Assembly: GCA_018335695.1 (NCBI GenBank)
Contig: JAGXRV010000032.1
Span: 1-35,618, forward strand
From: Clostridium sp.
GTDB lineage: Bacteria > Bacillota > Dethiobacteria > Dethiobacterales > Dethiobacteraceae
Direction of reading: 5' to 3'
DNA length: 35,618 nt
Numbering within the stretch: position 1 is the first letter of the stretch; each line of letters starts with the position of its first letter. The translations under genes and the position numbers were made by a program. Under the pieces are notes generated by a model. The model did not search any database, had not been told where the DNA came from, and saw only the letters and a list, made by a program, of their open reading frames with translations. Shown in pieces: positions 1 to 8,937 of this stretch.

Positions 1-92
1 ATTTTCGAAAGGTTGATTTGGCCGAAGAATCGATCAATACGAGATTGAATCTTCTGTTCATTGGGTGTCATTTCTGATATAATATTAGTCAT
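1..92 (-). CDS. Partial 5' end of a possible transposase (insertion sequence)
   Basis: Reading leftward from an ATG at 92-90, thirty codons stay open to the window edge. The protein begins MTNIISEMTPNEQKIQ and continues with a basic, helical stretch ending SRIDRFFGQINLSK. A strong ribosome site (GGAGG at 103-99) sits at correct spacing. The sequence has the look of the N-terminus of a DDE transposase (IS4/IS1182-like), but 30 residues are too few to assign a family. The neighbouring exporter permease gene is broken about 110 bp upstream of this start, which fits an insertion sequence having landed in it. It could also be an unrelated small gene. Confidence 0.45.
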   Translation of the reverse strand, partial: MTNIISEMTPNEQKIQSRIDRFFGQINLSK

Positions 93-202
93 AGGAAACC
101 TCCAAACGGCTGGTATTATTGGGATTTGGACACTTCAATTATACCATACCGAGGGGGTTTTCTGTAGTTTTAATGTCAATTACTATATGGGTTTTTTAAG
201 GT

Positions 203-706
203 TCAGGTTTGATTTTGGGTGGGAAAGTTGAGCATATAATTTATAAGGTGGGATGTGAAATCTTTCGCACTATAGGAAAGCCGTATGCCTATAAGCGAAT
301 GCACAGTCGTTACGAGTATGATTGCAGGTATAACCAGAAGTTGGTTGAATGTGACTTCTTTAATAAGGTAAATGGCAGTAGATATAAGAATTAATGTGAG
401 CAAAGAATTTAGGACGTTAACAAGCACTTTTGAGAAAAGGTATTCGTTTTCGGTTACCGGTGCAACCATTATCGAATTAATGGTATGTTCCTTTTTTTCG
501 TAAAAGAGTGTCGCCCCGACAAGTAAAATAGTCATCATTATGCTGTCCATAAAGAATATGAAAGGGATAAATCTTAATAGGATTTCATCTTCGAGAAAAT
601 AAGCGAGTACTATCCACATCATCAGAATTACAAAGTTAGCTTTAAAAAGGTTATACTTGTTTAAACGGTAATATTCAGCTTTTATAAGGGTAAGAAGATT
701 AGGCAC
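203..706 (-). pseudogene. Truncated ABC exporter permease (fluoroquinolone-export type)
   Basis: This is the membrane subunit partner of the ATPase encoded just before it. The GTG start at 706 lies inside the last codons of the ATPase gene (8-nt overlap), so the two were translationally coupled. The 167 residues hold a basic N-terminus and about four hydrophobic segments (roughly 23-38, 44-69, 98-116 and 122-142). Permeases of this drug-export family are usually around 230-240 residues with six segments, so the C-terminal third is missing. After the conserved-looking stretch ending near residue 158, the protein runs into about nine unrelated residues and a TGA. The possible transposase start lies about 110 bp further on. 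I infer disruption by an insertion sequence. Export activity is doubtful. Confidence 0.65.
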
Positions 707-1550
707 GAAGCTTCACCCCCGTAACCTTAATAAAAATCTCCTCAAGGGTTGTTTCTCCGCTGTGAATAGTCTCTATTTCTTTTTCGCGAAGCATTTTAAA
801 AAAGGTTTCTGTTTTAATCTCATCCATTGAGAACAACTTGGAGTGCAAAGCGCCGTTTTCCCGGTATTCGACGTTTACAGTGCGTTTGCCATACTTAATT
901 TTTAAGTCTCTTGGAGAGCCTTCTTCTCGGAGTCTTCCTTCGGATATAAATGCAACGCGGTCGCAAAGCTCGTCGATATCCCCCATTATGTGGCTTGTTA
1001 TGAAAACAGAACCGCCACCCTGCCTGAATTCATGTATCATGTCCTTCATTATGCGTGAATTCGCAGGGTCAACGCCGTTTGTCGGTTCGTCTAGAAATAG
1101 GAATTTAGGGTCGTTAATAAGCGCCTTTACAAAATTCAGACGGATTTTCATCCCTTTTGAGAATTCGCCGGCTTTTTTATTCCGATCCTCCCAAAGACCA
1201 ACCCGCCTTAAAAGTGGCTCTACATCGACTGTTTTTCTGTAAAGCCTTTTAAAAAAATTGAGGTTTTCAATTGCCGTAAGTTTTGAGAAGGATATAGGCA
1301 TCTCGAAGCTGACTCCGACATCCTGATAAAAGGATTCGTCGTAGGCTGATAAAGCCTTGCCACGGTATAATATTTCACCCTCAAAATCCTTTAAAAGCTT
1401 GATTAGTACCTTTTGCGTAGTGCTTTTGCCTGCGCCGGAAGGGCCTAAAAATCCAAAAATTTCACCTTTACTCACATCAAAATCAATTCTGTCAATCGCA
1501 TGAGTGCTTGAATTTCTGTATCTGTAACGCAGGTTCCTTACTTTTAGCAT
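699..1550 (-). CDS. ABC transporter ATP-binding protein (drug-export type)
   Basis: A 283-residue nucleotide-binding subunit that would power export by the adjacent permease at the cytoplasmic face of the membrane. Visible motifs are Walker A GPSGAGKS (residues 36-43), a divergent signature EFSKGM (about 129-134) in place of LSGGQ, Walker B FLFLDEP (150-156) followed by the D-loop region, and the H-loop His in ITSH (187). The C-terminal 60 residues resemble the extension of DrrA/CcmA-like exporters. The ATG at 1550 has an AAGGAGGG ribosome site. Because its permease is truncated, the pair is probably no longer a working exporter, although the ATPase itself is intact. The substrate cannot be read from the sequence. 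Confidence 0.85.
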   Translation of the reverse strand: MLKVRNLRYRYRNSSTHAIDRIDFDVSKGEIFGFLGPSGAGKSTTQKVLIKLLKDFEGEILYRGKALSAYDESFYQDVGVSFEMPISFSKLTAIENLNFFKRLYRKTVDVEPLLRRVGLWEDRNKKAGEFSKGMKIRLNFVKALINDPKFLFLDEPTNGVDPANSRIMKDMIHEFRQGGGSVFITSHIMGDIDELCDRVAFISEGRLREEGSPRDLKIKYGKRTVNVEYRENGALHSKLFSMDEIKTETFFKMLREKEIETIHSGETTLEEIFIKVTGVKLRA

Positions 1551-1578
1551 AGTAAGCCCTCCTTAACATCGCAAAACC

Positions 1579-1758
1579 TTAGTGCTTGGTAATCGCCGCT
1601 GGTTCCTCCACTTTTAGTTTACCCAATACTGCGCAGAAAGACAACAGGCTGTAGCCGTTAAGGACAGTTAATGAAGGTTGTTCCGTAATCGTGTTCAGGA
1701 TACGCGACAAAGGGATCTGTCCTTCTTGTCGGCCATTGAATAGTAAAATCCCCCGATA
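1579..1758 (-). pseudogene. Decayed coding remnant upstream of the ABC genes
   Basis: One minus-strand frame is open here without a usable start and ends at TAA (1581-1579), 29 nt before the ATPase start. It reads like real protein, for example LSRILNTITEQPSLTVLNGY followed by SLLSFCAVLGKLKVEEP. I do not recognise the family. Its position ahead of an exporter operon would suit a regulator, but that is only inference. The upstream part has been replaced by the terminator and the palindromic repeat. It may simply be a chance open frame. Confidence 0.3.
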
Positions 1759-1794
1759 CCTGACCGGTTTGTGCGGCGGTGTCGGGGGATTTTA
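1744..1794 (-). terminator. Rho-independent terminator after the secreted hydrolase gene
   Basis: Arms 1744-1759 and 1779-1794 are complementary over 16 nt with one mismatch (core AAATCCCCCGA / TCGGGGGATTT). The loop is 19 nt. On the minus strand the 3' arm ends in TTTTA. It would end transcription of the hydrolase gene (stop at 1903) before the ABC operon. Confidence 0.6.
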
Positions 1795-1807
1795 GTTTGA
1801 CTATATA

Positions 1808-1930
1808 GGTGACAAGGGGACGGGGTAGATGACACATTTTTTTTCTCTTGAAATAATGTGATAAACCCTGCGATTGCTCTTTTCCCGTGCGTTGAGAATG
1901 TGTCAATAACCCCGTCCCCTTGTCACATTG
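1808..1930. repeat. REPIN/MITE-like long palindromic repeat
   Basis: The arms 1808-1838 and 1897-1930 are near-perfect reverse complements, each carrying GTGACAAGGGGACGGGGT followed by a diverged spacer and TGACACATT. The central loop is 58 nt. Paired GGGGACGG elements of this kind are common in Bacillota and are thought to be moved by Y1 (RAYT-type) transposases; none is encoded here. The right arm covers the stop codon of the adjacent hydrolase gene. Confidence 0.75.
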
Positions 1931-3081
1931 TAGTCGGCAACAGGCAGTACGCGGGCGATGTAGAGCGGTTCCTGCATAACGTTGCCGTAAGGGCGGCCTG
2001 CGGAGTTTGGGATATTGAAATATTCCTCGTTATAGGCGATGCCGTTTGTTGAGCTTTGGCTTGACCAGTAGCGTATGCCGACGATGCGCCCATTGTCGCG
2101 CAGCCAGTCAATAAAAACAGCAGTGTGTCCGGTGCCGTTTGTCCGTGAAAAGTCAATGAAATCTCCCGGTCGTGCTGATTCTAAGTTTGTGATTCTGCTT
2201 CCTATGCCGTATTTCTCGACAGCTATTGTCAGATTGCTGCTCTGCTTCGGGCCTGTGGCCACATACCAGAGCAGCATAAAATCAAAGAGCTCGTCCCAGT
2301 TCATGCCGTTAAAATCATTCGGCGAAAGTCCCAGGCGTCTGTTTCTTTCCTGCATGGCGCGGAAAAATACCTCAAAGGTAATGCCGACACAATGGCTAGC
2401 CCGATTGCCGCTAGGGTGTGCTCGTGCCAGCAACCTGTCTTGATAAAAAATGTTTGTCGTTACGCCGTTATAGTTAGCGTAGTCGTTGTTAAGCAGGTAA
2501 GGGAAATTGCCAATTTGGTAAGTCTGAATGATCTCCAAAACGTAACTGTTCAGTTTTCTATCGTGATTTTCTCGCTCGGGAAGCGGAGCTTCTTGCGGTT
2601 TGTCCTGCACCGGAGTTTCAGGCAGGGGCGGCTCGTTTTCTTGCAAAGGCAGTTGTTCGCTGGGAGCAGGTGTGAGGGCAGCGGGAGGTTTAGGGTTTTG
2701 GACGGGGAGTGTTTGCCGGGCCGCAAGCTCTTTTTTTTCTGGAGGTCTCTCTGGCAGCGGCTTGGCCGTTTTCTTTGCGGCCGGTTTTTCTTCCGCTGTC
2801 GTCGGAGATGTTCTCGGGGCAGGGGCAGTTTCTTGTTTTGTGCGTGAGCGTTCATCCGGGATTTCTTTTAGCAGCTCAATATATGTACCAGGAGACTTGG
2901 GCGGCGCAGAATCAGCAGTTGTCGAAGGAAATTTCGGCGGCGTAAAATCTGCGAGAGCCGCTTTCTCGTAACTGTGTGAGCCGGGATGAAGGCGTGAGGC
3001 TGTAAATAGCAGCGAAAAAAACAAGCAGAAAATTAGTATGCGTGAAGATTTCATGAGAAGCATCATTCCTTTATCAGCCAT
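1903..3081 (-). CDS. Secreted NlpC/P60-like cysteine hydrolase with proline-rich linker
   Basis: A 392-residue exported protein. A basic, hydrophobic signal segment spans about residues 10-30. A long Pro/Glu/Lys-rich linker fills about 45-175. A C-terminal domain from about 180 to 384 has a Cys in SHCVGITF (231) and a His in GHTAVFIDW (319). That Cys...His order, with the RPGDFIDF stretch just before the His, is typical of NlpC/P60 or CHAP-like amidases that cut peptidoglycan. The exact family is not certain. No strong ribosome site marks the ATG at 3081; Met6 or Met10 are alternative starts. The last eight residues (NVTRGRGY) and the stop are encoded by the palindromic repeat, so the original C-terminus has been replaced. 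A terminator follows at 1744-1794. Confidence 0.7.
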   Translation of the reverse strand: MADKGMMLLMKSSRILIFCLFFSLLFTASRLHPGSHSYEKAALADFTPPKFPSTTADSAPPKSPGTYIELLKEIPDERSRTKQETAPAPRTSPTTAEEKPAAKKTAKPLPERPPEKKELAARQTLPVQNPKPPAALTPAPSEQLPLQENEPPLPETPVQDKPQEAPLPERENHDRKLNSYVLEIIQTYQIGNFPYLLNNDYANYNGVTTNIFYQDRLLARAHPSGNRASHCVGITFEVFFRAMQERNRRLGLSPNDFNGMNWDELFDFMLLWYVATGPKQSSNLTIAVEKYGIGSRITNLESARPGDFIDFSRTNGTGHTAVFIDWLRDNGRIVGIRYWSSQSSTNGIAYNEEYFNIPNSAGRPYGNVMQEPLYIARVLPVADYNVTRGRGY

Positions 3082-3088
3082 TTGCTCT

Positions 3089-3112
3089 ACTGTCTGGTTA
3101 ATATGAGACAGT
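3089..3112. promoter_or_regulatory. Small inverted repeat in the hydrolase 5' leader
   Basis: ACTGTCT (3089-3095) and AGACAGT (3106-3112) are perfectly complementary across a 10-nt spacer, just upstream of the hydrolase start. It could be an mRNA hairpin or an operator. Function is unknown. Confidence 0.35.
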
Positions 3113-3127
3113 TTGGTGAGTCAATTG

Positions 3128-3146
3128 CATAATATCAGATATTATG
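3128..3146. promoter_or_regulatory. Perfect 19-bp palindrome, candidate operator
   Basis: CATAATATC-A-GATATTATG has 9-bp arms around one central base. It lies 47 bp upstream of the secreted hydrolase start, where a repressor or activator site would be expected. The regulator is unknown. Confidence 0.4.
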
Positions 3147-3237
3147 ACAACTTAACATCGGTAATTCTTGGCAAAAGCGGCGGCGCATAAAATGCTCGCG
3201 GCAGGAAAGGATTCTCTTGAAGGCTCTTTTTGTGAGG

Positions 3238-3271
3238 CCCTCACCCTAACCCTCTCCCAGGGGGAGAGGGG
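3238..3271. repeat. Dispersed CCCTCACCC-type repeat, half copy
   Basis: CCCTCACCCTAACCCTCTCC followed by CAGGGGGAGAGGGG folds as a GC-rich hairpin. The same 34-nt sequence recurs at 34264-34297. Here it stands alone, between the hydrolase and the carA promoter. Confidence 0.75.
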
Positions 3272-3300
3272 ATCTAGAAGGTGAGAGCGGAGCGAATTTC

Positions 3301-3329
3301 TTGACAGTTTGGCTGTCGTGTGGTAAAAT
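3301..3329 (+). promoter_or_regulatory. SigA-type promoter of carAB
   Basis: A perfect -35 TTGACA (3301-3306) and a -10 TAAAAT (3324-3329) are separated by 17 nt. Transcription would begin near 3336, just ahead of the PyrR-binding stem-loop. Confidence 0.85.
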
Positions 3330-3344
3330 TTCGGTGAGTAGGCA

Positions 3345-3449
3345 CCTTTAACTTAGTCCTGTGAGACTAAAAAGGAGGCTTTGGACTGATGAAGTTAATT
3401 TTTCTGACGTGCCGGCGAAGCGGAATGAACCGCTTAGTTGGCTTTTTTT
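3345..3449 (+). promoter_or_regulatory. PyrR-dependent transcription attenuator of carAB
   Basis: The leader carries a PyrR-binding stem-loop at 3345-3374. Outer CCTT/AAGG and inner TTAGTC/GACTAA (3353-3358 with 3365-3370) close the hexaloop CTGTGA, matching the CNGNGA loop of Bacillus pyr leaders. AGTCC (3355-3359) can instead pair with GGACT (3383-3387) as part of an antiterminator. A terminator follows: 3411-3423 with 3430-3442 (12 of 13 pairs, two of them G-U) and seven Ts at 3443-3449. In the known mechanism, PyrR with UMP binds the first loop and lets the terminator form, so pyrimidine surplus shuts off carAB. The pyrR gene is not in this window. Confidence 0.88.
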
Positions 3450-3512
3450 ATTGCACAGGAAATTAGCTTGAGTTTTCCGGGTTAGATTTCTTAAATAATG
3501 AGGGAGGTCAAA

Positions 3513-4649
3513 ATGAATAAGGCGCTGCTGGTTTTGGCTGACGGGACGGTTTTTGAGGGAACAAATTTCGGCGCTGCAGGAGAAGCTATCGGTGAGGTGG
3601 TGTTTAACACTTCGATGACCGGCTACCAAGAGATTCTGACTGATCCGTCTTACAAGGGACAGATTGTCTCGATGACTTATCCCCAAATCGGCAATTATGG
3701 TGTTAACGGCGAGGATGCGGAGTCTGCCGGTTCTGTTAAAGCAGAAGGGTTTGTTGTTAAAGAATACTTGGATTTTCCAAGCAACTGGCGTGCCGGGACA
3801 GGCGGTGTGGGGAGCGTCTCACTCGGCGATTATTTAAAGCGGCACGGTACGGTCGGCATTGAGCGGATAGACACCCGGGCGCTGACGGTACATTTGCGAA
3901 ACTTTGGCTCTCAGTTGGGGATAATTTCTACTGTGGACTTTAATCTTCAGAGTCTGCTCGAAAAGGTGCGCTCGCATCCGGGCATGGCGGCTGTTGATTT
4001 GGTGGAAAAGGTATCTACCGCCAGGCCATATCAGTGGCAAGAGGGTTGCCAGCCGTGGTGCAGAGCAACGGAAAAGGAAAAAGATTTGCTGAAAGTGGTC
4101 GTCTATGACTTTGGAGTCAAATACAGCATTTTGCGCAATCTCGTGGCGCAAGGTTTTACGGTGACGGTAGTCCCCGCTGCTACGCCGGCAGAGGAAGTGC
4201 TGGCGATGGATTGTGATGGGGTGCTGTTGAGTAACGGCCCAGGCGATCCGACGACGGTAACTTATGCCATTGAGAACACGAAAAAGCTGTTAGGCAAGAA
4301 ACCTTTGTTTGGCGTCTGCCTCGGTCATCAAATCTTGGGACTTGCTATGGGCGGTCAGACATATAAATTGAAATTTGGCCATCACGGCGGTAATCATCCG
4401 GTGATCGATCTGGAGACCGGTTTGGTAGAAATTACGGCACAGAATCATAATTATTGCGTTGATCTAGGCAGTTTGCGAGGCCAAGTGCGTCTGACGCACA
4501 AAAATCTGTATGACGGGACGGAAGAAGGTATGCGTCATGTTGAGTTGCCGGTCTTCTCTGTTCAACATCATCCGGAAGCCGGGCCGGGGCCAAATGATGC
4601 GCTGCATGTTTTCGGTAAGTTTAGGGAAATGATCGGGGGTGTTGCGTGA
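3513..4649 (+). CDS. carA: Carbamoyl-phosphate synthase small (glutaminase) subunit
   Basis: Releases ammonia from glutamine and passes it to CarB for carbamoyl phosphate, the precursor of pyrimidines and arginine. The 378-residue protein has the N-terminal CarA domain ([16 protein letters not shown] at its front) and a class I glutamine amidotransferase domain. The nucleophile Cys269 in GVCLGHQ and His353/Glu355 in QHHPEAGPG fall at the same residue numbers as in the E. coli enzyme. The ATG at 3513 is chosen because AGGGAGGT (3501-3508) sits at ideal spacing; an in-frame ATG at 3498 lies upstream of that site. Its stop overlaps the carB start by one base (TGATG). Expression is under the PyrR attenuator. 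Confidence 0.97.
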   Translation: MNKALLVLADGTVFEGTNFGAAGEAIGEVVFNTSMTGYQEILTDPSYKGQIVSMTYPQIGNYGVNGEDAESAGSVKAEGFVVKEYLDFPSNWRAGTGGVGSVSLGDYLKRHGTVGIERIDTRALTVHLRNFGSQLGIISTVDFNLQSLLEKVRSHPGMAAVDLVEKVSTARPYQWQEGCQPWCRATEKEKDLLKVVVYDFGVKYSILRNLVAQGFTVTVVPAATPAEEVLAMDCDGVLLSNGPGDPTTVTYAIENTKKLLGKKPLFGVCLGHQILGLAMGGQTYKLKFGHHGGNHPVIDLETGLVEITAQNHNYCVDLGSLRGQVRLTHKNLYDGTEEGMRHVELPVFSVQHHPEAGPGPNDALHVFGKFREMIGGVA

Positions 4650-7600
4650 TGCCGAAACGGACAGATATCAAAAAGATACTCGTAATCGGGTCAGGGCCGA
4701 TTGTTATCGGGCAGGCGTGCGAATTTGATTATTCCGGCACGCAGGCATGCAAAGCGCTGCGCGAGGAAGGCTACCAGGTAGTCCTTGTTAATTCCAACCC
4801 GGCTACGATTATGACCGACCCGGAGATGGCCGATGCCGTCTATATCGAGCCCTTAAATGCCGAGGTTCTTGAGATGATTATTGACCGCGAGAGGCCTGAT
4901 GCTCTTCTGCCCAATATCGGCGGGCAGACCGGTCTGAACTTAGCGGTGGAACTTGCCGAGAAAGGAGTCTTGGACAAGTATAATGTTGAGTTGATTGGCG
5001 CAAGACTTGAGTCAATCAAAAAGGCGGAGGATAGGGAACTATTCAAGGAGGCGATGCGCAGGATTGGCCTGGAAGTGCCGGCGAGCGTTGCCGTAAATTC
5101 GCTTGGCGAGGGACTGGAAATCATTAAAGATATTGGTTTCCCTGCTATTTTACGTCCGGCCTTTACACTCGGCGGGACAGGCAGCGGCATTGCCTACAAT
5201 ATTGAAGAATTTAAAACTATCCTGGAGAGCGCGCTCGAGCTGAGCATGACTCACCAAGTGTTGGTGGAAGAGTCTGTAATCGGTTGGAAAGAGTTTGAAA
5301 TGGAGATGATGCGCGATAAGAAAGACAACGTAGTCGTCATCTGTTCGATTGAGAACTTTGATGGCATGGGGATTCATACCGGCGACAGCATTACCGTGGC
5401 GCCGATACAAACACTGACCGAGAAGGAGTACCAACGGTTGAGGGATGCTTCCATAGCCGTTATGCGGGAAATCGGTGTTGACACCGGAGGCTCCAATATC
5501 CAGTTTGCCAGTAATCCGGTTAACGGCCGGACGGTGGTTATTGAGATGAATCCCCGCGTTTCGAGGAGTTCGGCGCTAGCCTCCAAGGCAACCGGCTTCC
5601 CTATCGCCAAAATAGCCGCAAAGCTTGCTGTGGGGCTTACCTTAGATGAGATACCAAACGATATTACCCGGGAAACACCTGCTTCTTTTGAGCCTGCAAT
5701 CGACTATGTAGTGGTAAAGTTCCCGCGGTTTGCTTTTGAAAAGTTTCCTGAAGCTGATGTGACGTTGATGACGCAGATGAAATCGGTAGGCGAGGTAATG
5801 TCAATCGGCCGCACTTTTAAAGAGGCGCTCAGCAAAGCTATCAGGAGTTTAGAGAAGGGAAACTATGGGCTTGAGAGTGTAGACGGAGACTTGAACGAAT
5901 TGCGCCAGTCGCTGCGTATTCCCAGCAGCGAAAGGTTTTGGTCCATTGCGGAGGCATTCAGGCGTGGTCTGTCAATCGAGGAAGTCAGTGAACTTTGCGG
6001 TGTAGACCCTTGGTTTTTGTTCAATGTCCGGCAGTTGGTGCTCCTTGAAAAAGAAATAGAAAACCAGGCAATCGGAAAAAAAGGGGACGAGGTTCTACTG
6101 CCGCCCGAGCTTTTGCGTATAGCCAAGGAAAATGGCATGGCTGACAGGAGAATAGGTGATCTCTTGCGTGTGCCGGAGGGGACGGTGCGCAATTGGCGCA
6201 AACAGTACGGAATCTTGCCTGTCTATAAGATGGTTGATACTTGTGCCGGAGAATTTAAGGCTTACACGCCGTACTTTTACTCCACATACGAAAGAGCGGT
6301 TTGCCAGGCAGACGGGCAGGCTGCATTAGCGCAATCCGAGGTGTCAGATTCCGGGCGTCAAAAAATCATTATCCTTGGTTCGGGCCCAAACCGTATCGGG
6401 CAGGGGATAGAGTTTGATTATTGCTGTGTCCATGCTGTTTTTGCCTGTAAAGAATTGGGTTTTGAGGCAATAATGGTAAACTGTAATCCGGAAACGGTCA
6501 GTACGGACTACGACACGGCTGACAGGCTATATTTCGAGCCTCTTACAGCAGAAGACGTATTGAACATTATTGAGCTGGAGAAACCGGCAGGCGTGATTTT
6601 ACAGTTTGGCGGTCAGACGCCGCTTAAGCTGGCGCTGCCGCTCTGGCAGGCGGGTGTAAAAATACTTGGCACATCGCACGACGCCATCGACTTGGCTGAA
6701 GACAGAAAGCGCTTCAAAGAGTTGTTGCATAAGCTAAATTTACGGCAACCGGAGAGCGTTACCGCCACTTCGGTTGAGGGAGCGCTTGCACTTGTTAAAA
6801 GCGTGGGCTATCCCGTTATTGTGCGGCCTTCTTATGTGCTCGGCGGGAGGGCGATGGAAATTGTTTATGACGATGAAAGCCTGCGGGATTACATGCGGCG
6901 GGCACTTGCCGCTTCACCGGAACATCCGGTACTGATTGACGAGTACCTGGAAGATGCTATTGAAGTTGATGTGGACGCGATTTCGGACGGTACTGAGACG
7001 GTGATTGCGGGGGTTATGGAGCATATTGAAGAGGCGGGCATTCATTCCGGCGACTCGGCTTGTTCGTTGCCTCCTCATTCCTTGAGCAGCGCTGTGGTGG
7101 AGGAAATTAAGACACAGACGAAGGCGCTTGCGCTGGAGCTTAATGTCTTAGGCTTGATGAATGTTCAATACGCGGTCAAAAATGAGAAGGTTTATATTCT
7201 GGAGGTCAATCCGCGCGCTTCCCGGACGATTCCTTTTGTCAGCAAGGTGACGGGGATAGCTTATGCCAAGCTGGCAGCCAAGGTAATTATGGGGCGCAGC
7301 CTGGCAGAGCTTGGCATGAGCGCTGAAGTGGAAATGCCGCATGTGGCAGTGAAAGAAGCCGTTTTTCCCTTCAACAAGTTCCCGGGGGTTGATGTGATTC
7401 TGGGGCCGGAAATGAAATCTACCGGAGAGGTGATGGGGATAGATGAAGATTTTGGTCTAGCCTATGCCAAGGCGCAAGCGGCAAGCTATAACAGGATTCC
7501 CACCTCCGGCAAGATTTTTATCAGCGTCAAGGATAAAGACAAGGAACAAGCGGTAAATATCGCTCTTAGATTGGCGCGTTTAGGCATCAACATCATTGCA

Positions 7601-7918
7601 ACCAAAGGAACTGCCGGTTTTTTAAGGGAAAGGGGTCTTTGCGCTGAAATAATTAATAAAGTGGCTGAAGGCAGGCCTCATATTGTCGATATGATAAAGA
7701 ACAGGGAAGTAGACTTTGTGATCAATACCGTTACCGGAACGCAAGCACAAAAAGACTCCTTCTCCATCAGAAGGAGCGCTTTGCAGCATCGGGTGTCTTA
7801 TACGACCACCATGGCGGGTGCGGAAGCTGTCGTTACAGCGATAGAGATGCTTTGTCGAAAACAATTGCATATCAAGTCCATCCAGGAATACCACCGTCAG
7901 GTCACGAATAAGTTATAA
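4649..7918 (+). CDS. carB: Carbamoyl-phosphate synthase large subunit
   Basis: Makes carbamoyl phosphate from bicarbonate, ammonia and two ATP, together with CarA. The 1089-residue protein shows the internal duplication of the family. The first ATP-grasp half starts near residue 10 ([20 protein letters not shown]). The second starts near 575 ([20 protein letters not shown]). An MGS-like allosteric domain covers roughly the last 150 residues. E. coli CarB is 1073 residues; the small excess appears to lie in the oligomerisation region between the halves. The ATG at 4649 overlaps the carA stop and is preferred over the GTG at 4646. Nothing suggests damage. No separate arginine-regulated copy is visible here. 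Confidence 0.97.
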   Translation: MPKRTDIKKILVIGSGPIVIGQACEFDYSGTQACKALREEGYQVVLVNSNPATIMTDPEMADAVYIEPLNAEVLEMIIDRERPDALLPNIGGQTGLNLAVELAEKGVLDKYNVELIGARLESIKKAEDRELFKEAMRRIGLEVPASVAVNSLGEGLEIIKDIGFPAILRPAFTLGGTGSGIAYNIEEFKTILESALELSMTHQVLVEESVIGWKEFEMEMMRDKKDNVVVICSIENFDGMGIHTGDSITVAPIQTLTEKEYQRLRDASIAVMREIGVDTGGSNIQFASNPVNGRTVVIEMNPRVSRSSALASKATGFPIAKIAAKLAVGLTLDEIPNDITRETPASFEPAIDYVVVKFPRFAFEKFPEADVTLMTQMKSVGEVMSIGRTFKEALSKAIRSLEKGNYGLESVDGDLNELRQSLRIPSSERFWSIAEAFRRGLSIEEVSELCGVDPWFLFNVRQLVLLEKEIENQAIGKKGDEVLLPPELLRIAKENGMADRRIGDLLRVPEGTVRNWRKQYGILPVYKMVDTCAGEFKAYTPYFYSTYERAVCQADGQAALAQSEVSDSGRQKIIILGSGPNRIGQGIEFDYCCVHAVFACKELGFEAIMVNCNPETVSTDYDTADRLYFEPLTAEDVLNIIELEKPAGVILQFGGQTPLKLALPLWQAGVKILGTSHDAIDLAEDRKRFKELLHKLNLRQPESVTATSVEGALALVKSVGYPVIVRPSYVLGGRAMEIVYDDESLRDYMRRALAASPEHPVLIDEYLEDAIEVDVDAISDGTETVIAGVMEHIEEAGIHSGDSACSLPPHSLSSAVVEEIKTQTKALALELNVLGLMNVQYAVKNEKVYILEVNPRASRTIPFVSKVTGIAYAKLAAKVIMGRSLAELGMSAEVEMPHVAVKEAVFPFNKFPGVDVILGPEMKSTGEVMGIDEDFGLAYAKAQAASYNRIPTSGKIFISVKDKDKEQAVNIALRLARLGINIIATKGTAGFLRERGLCAEIINKVAEGRPHIVDMIKNREVDFVINTVTGTQAQKDSFSIRRSALQHRVSYTTTMAGAEAVVTAIEMLCRKQLHIKSIQEYHRQVTNKL

Positions 7919-7961
7919 CCCTAATCTATCAGCTTTTAATTTAAGGAGAGAGGACGTATCA

Positions 7962-8879
7962 ATGATGAATAGAACTAAATGGCTATTTTTGTGCCTGTCG
8001 CTACTTGTCATCGGTTCACTGGTATTAGCGGTAGTTTTTGCTCGCGATTGGCAGCAGGCGGACGGAGGCAATATCGGAGTAATTACCCTTACCGGCCCTA
8101 TTGCCGAGTCTGTCGGCGGCAGCTTACAGCCGGATAGCATTACGCCTGCTAAGGTAAGAAAGCTTTTGCGGCTTGCTGAAGAAGATACCAATATTTCCGC
8201 AGTCGTTTTGCGGGTAAACAGCCCGGGCGGCTCGGTAGGCGCTTCGCAGGAAATCGGCAGTCTGATCAGCGACTTTCCCCGCCCGGTTGTGGTGTCCATG
8301 GCCGACATGGCAACTTCCGGGGGGCTGTATATCTCCGTTTTTGCAGATCATATCGTCGCTCAAGAGGGTACTATCACCGGCAGCATTGGAGTCATCCTCA
8401 GTCACATGTATTTGGGAGAATTATTTGAAAAGCTGGGGATTACTGCCGAGATACTGACTGCGGGAAAGTATAAGGGAATTTTTTCTGAACGGCTTAACCC
8501 GGAGCGGCGGGAAATTTTACAGGTTTTCCTTGATGATCTGCACAGTCAGTTTATTGAGGCGGTGGCGGCAGGGCGCAAAGTTGATGCGGAGAGAGTAAGG
8601 GAAATTGCGACGGGGGAAGTATTTACCGGTGCGCAGGCTCAAGCTTTGGGGTTGGTCGACAGTTTAGGAGGCCTGGACACAGCCATCGAAGAGGCTGCAG
8701 AATTGGCTGGGGTGGCCGACCCTGTTCCGGTAGATATCATTTTGCCGCCGGTGCCTTGGTGGGAGGAATTGGGCCGATTTCCCTCAGCCGTTTTAGACCG
8801 TCTGACGCTCGCCCTGCTAGGGAAGGATGCTTTGATTTTGCAGCAGCAGCTTGAAAAACACCTCATTCCCAGGTGGTGA
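7962..8879 (+). CDS. sppA: Signal peptide peptidase SppA
   Basis: A membrane-anchored serine protease that degrades leftover signal peptides. The 305 residues start with an N-terminal membrane anchor (about 7-27), followed by a ClpP/crotonase-fold protease domain. The Ser-Lys dyad is visible: Ser119 in DMATSGG and Lys171 in TAGKYKG. Their 52-residue spacing equals that of Bacillus SppA (Ser147/Lys199). VNSPGGS (about 86-92) forms the oxyanion region. The length fits the short, single-domain Gram-positive form. A purine-rich site (AAGGAGAGAGG) precedes tandem ATGs at 7962 and 7965, so Met2 is an equally possible start. The gene follows carB by 43 nt but is functionally separate. Confidence 0.93.
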   Translation: MMNRTKWLFLCLSLLVIGSLVLAVVFARDWQQADGGNIGVITLTGPIAESVGGSLQPDSITPAKVRKLLRLAEEDTNISAVVLRVNSPGGSVGASQEIGSLISDFPRPVVVSMADMATSGGLYISVFADHIVAQEGTITGSIGVILSHMYLGELFEKLGITAEILTAGKYKGIFSERLNPERREILQVFLDDLHSQFIEAVAAGRKVDAERVREIATGEVFTGAQAQALGLVDSLGGLDTAIEEAAELAGVADPVPVDIILPPVPWWEELGRFPSAVLDRLTLALLGKDALILQQQLEKHLIPRW

Positions 8880-8937
8880 TACAAACAGTGCCAGGAGCCA
8901 AGTGTATTTTTTAGACGAAAGCGAGGCTGTATAGCAG

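Noticed and set aside
209-394. 61-codon plus-strand frame opposite the truncated permease
   Set aside because: No ribosome site and no recognisable sequence; a shadow of the permease.
1658-1906. 82-codon minus-strand open frame between the hydrolase and ABC genes
   Set aside because: It reads through the palindromic repeat and the terminator; no family resemblance. A neighbouring frame looks more protein-like (reported as a remnant).
2600-2971. Plus-strand open frame rich in Gly/Ser/Ala opposite the hydrolase linker
   Set aside because: It mirrors the Pro/Lys/Glu-rich linker on the other strand; there is no start context and the hydrolase is better supported.
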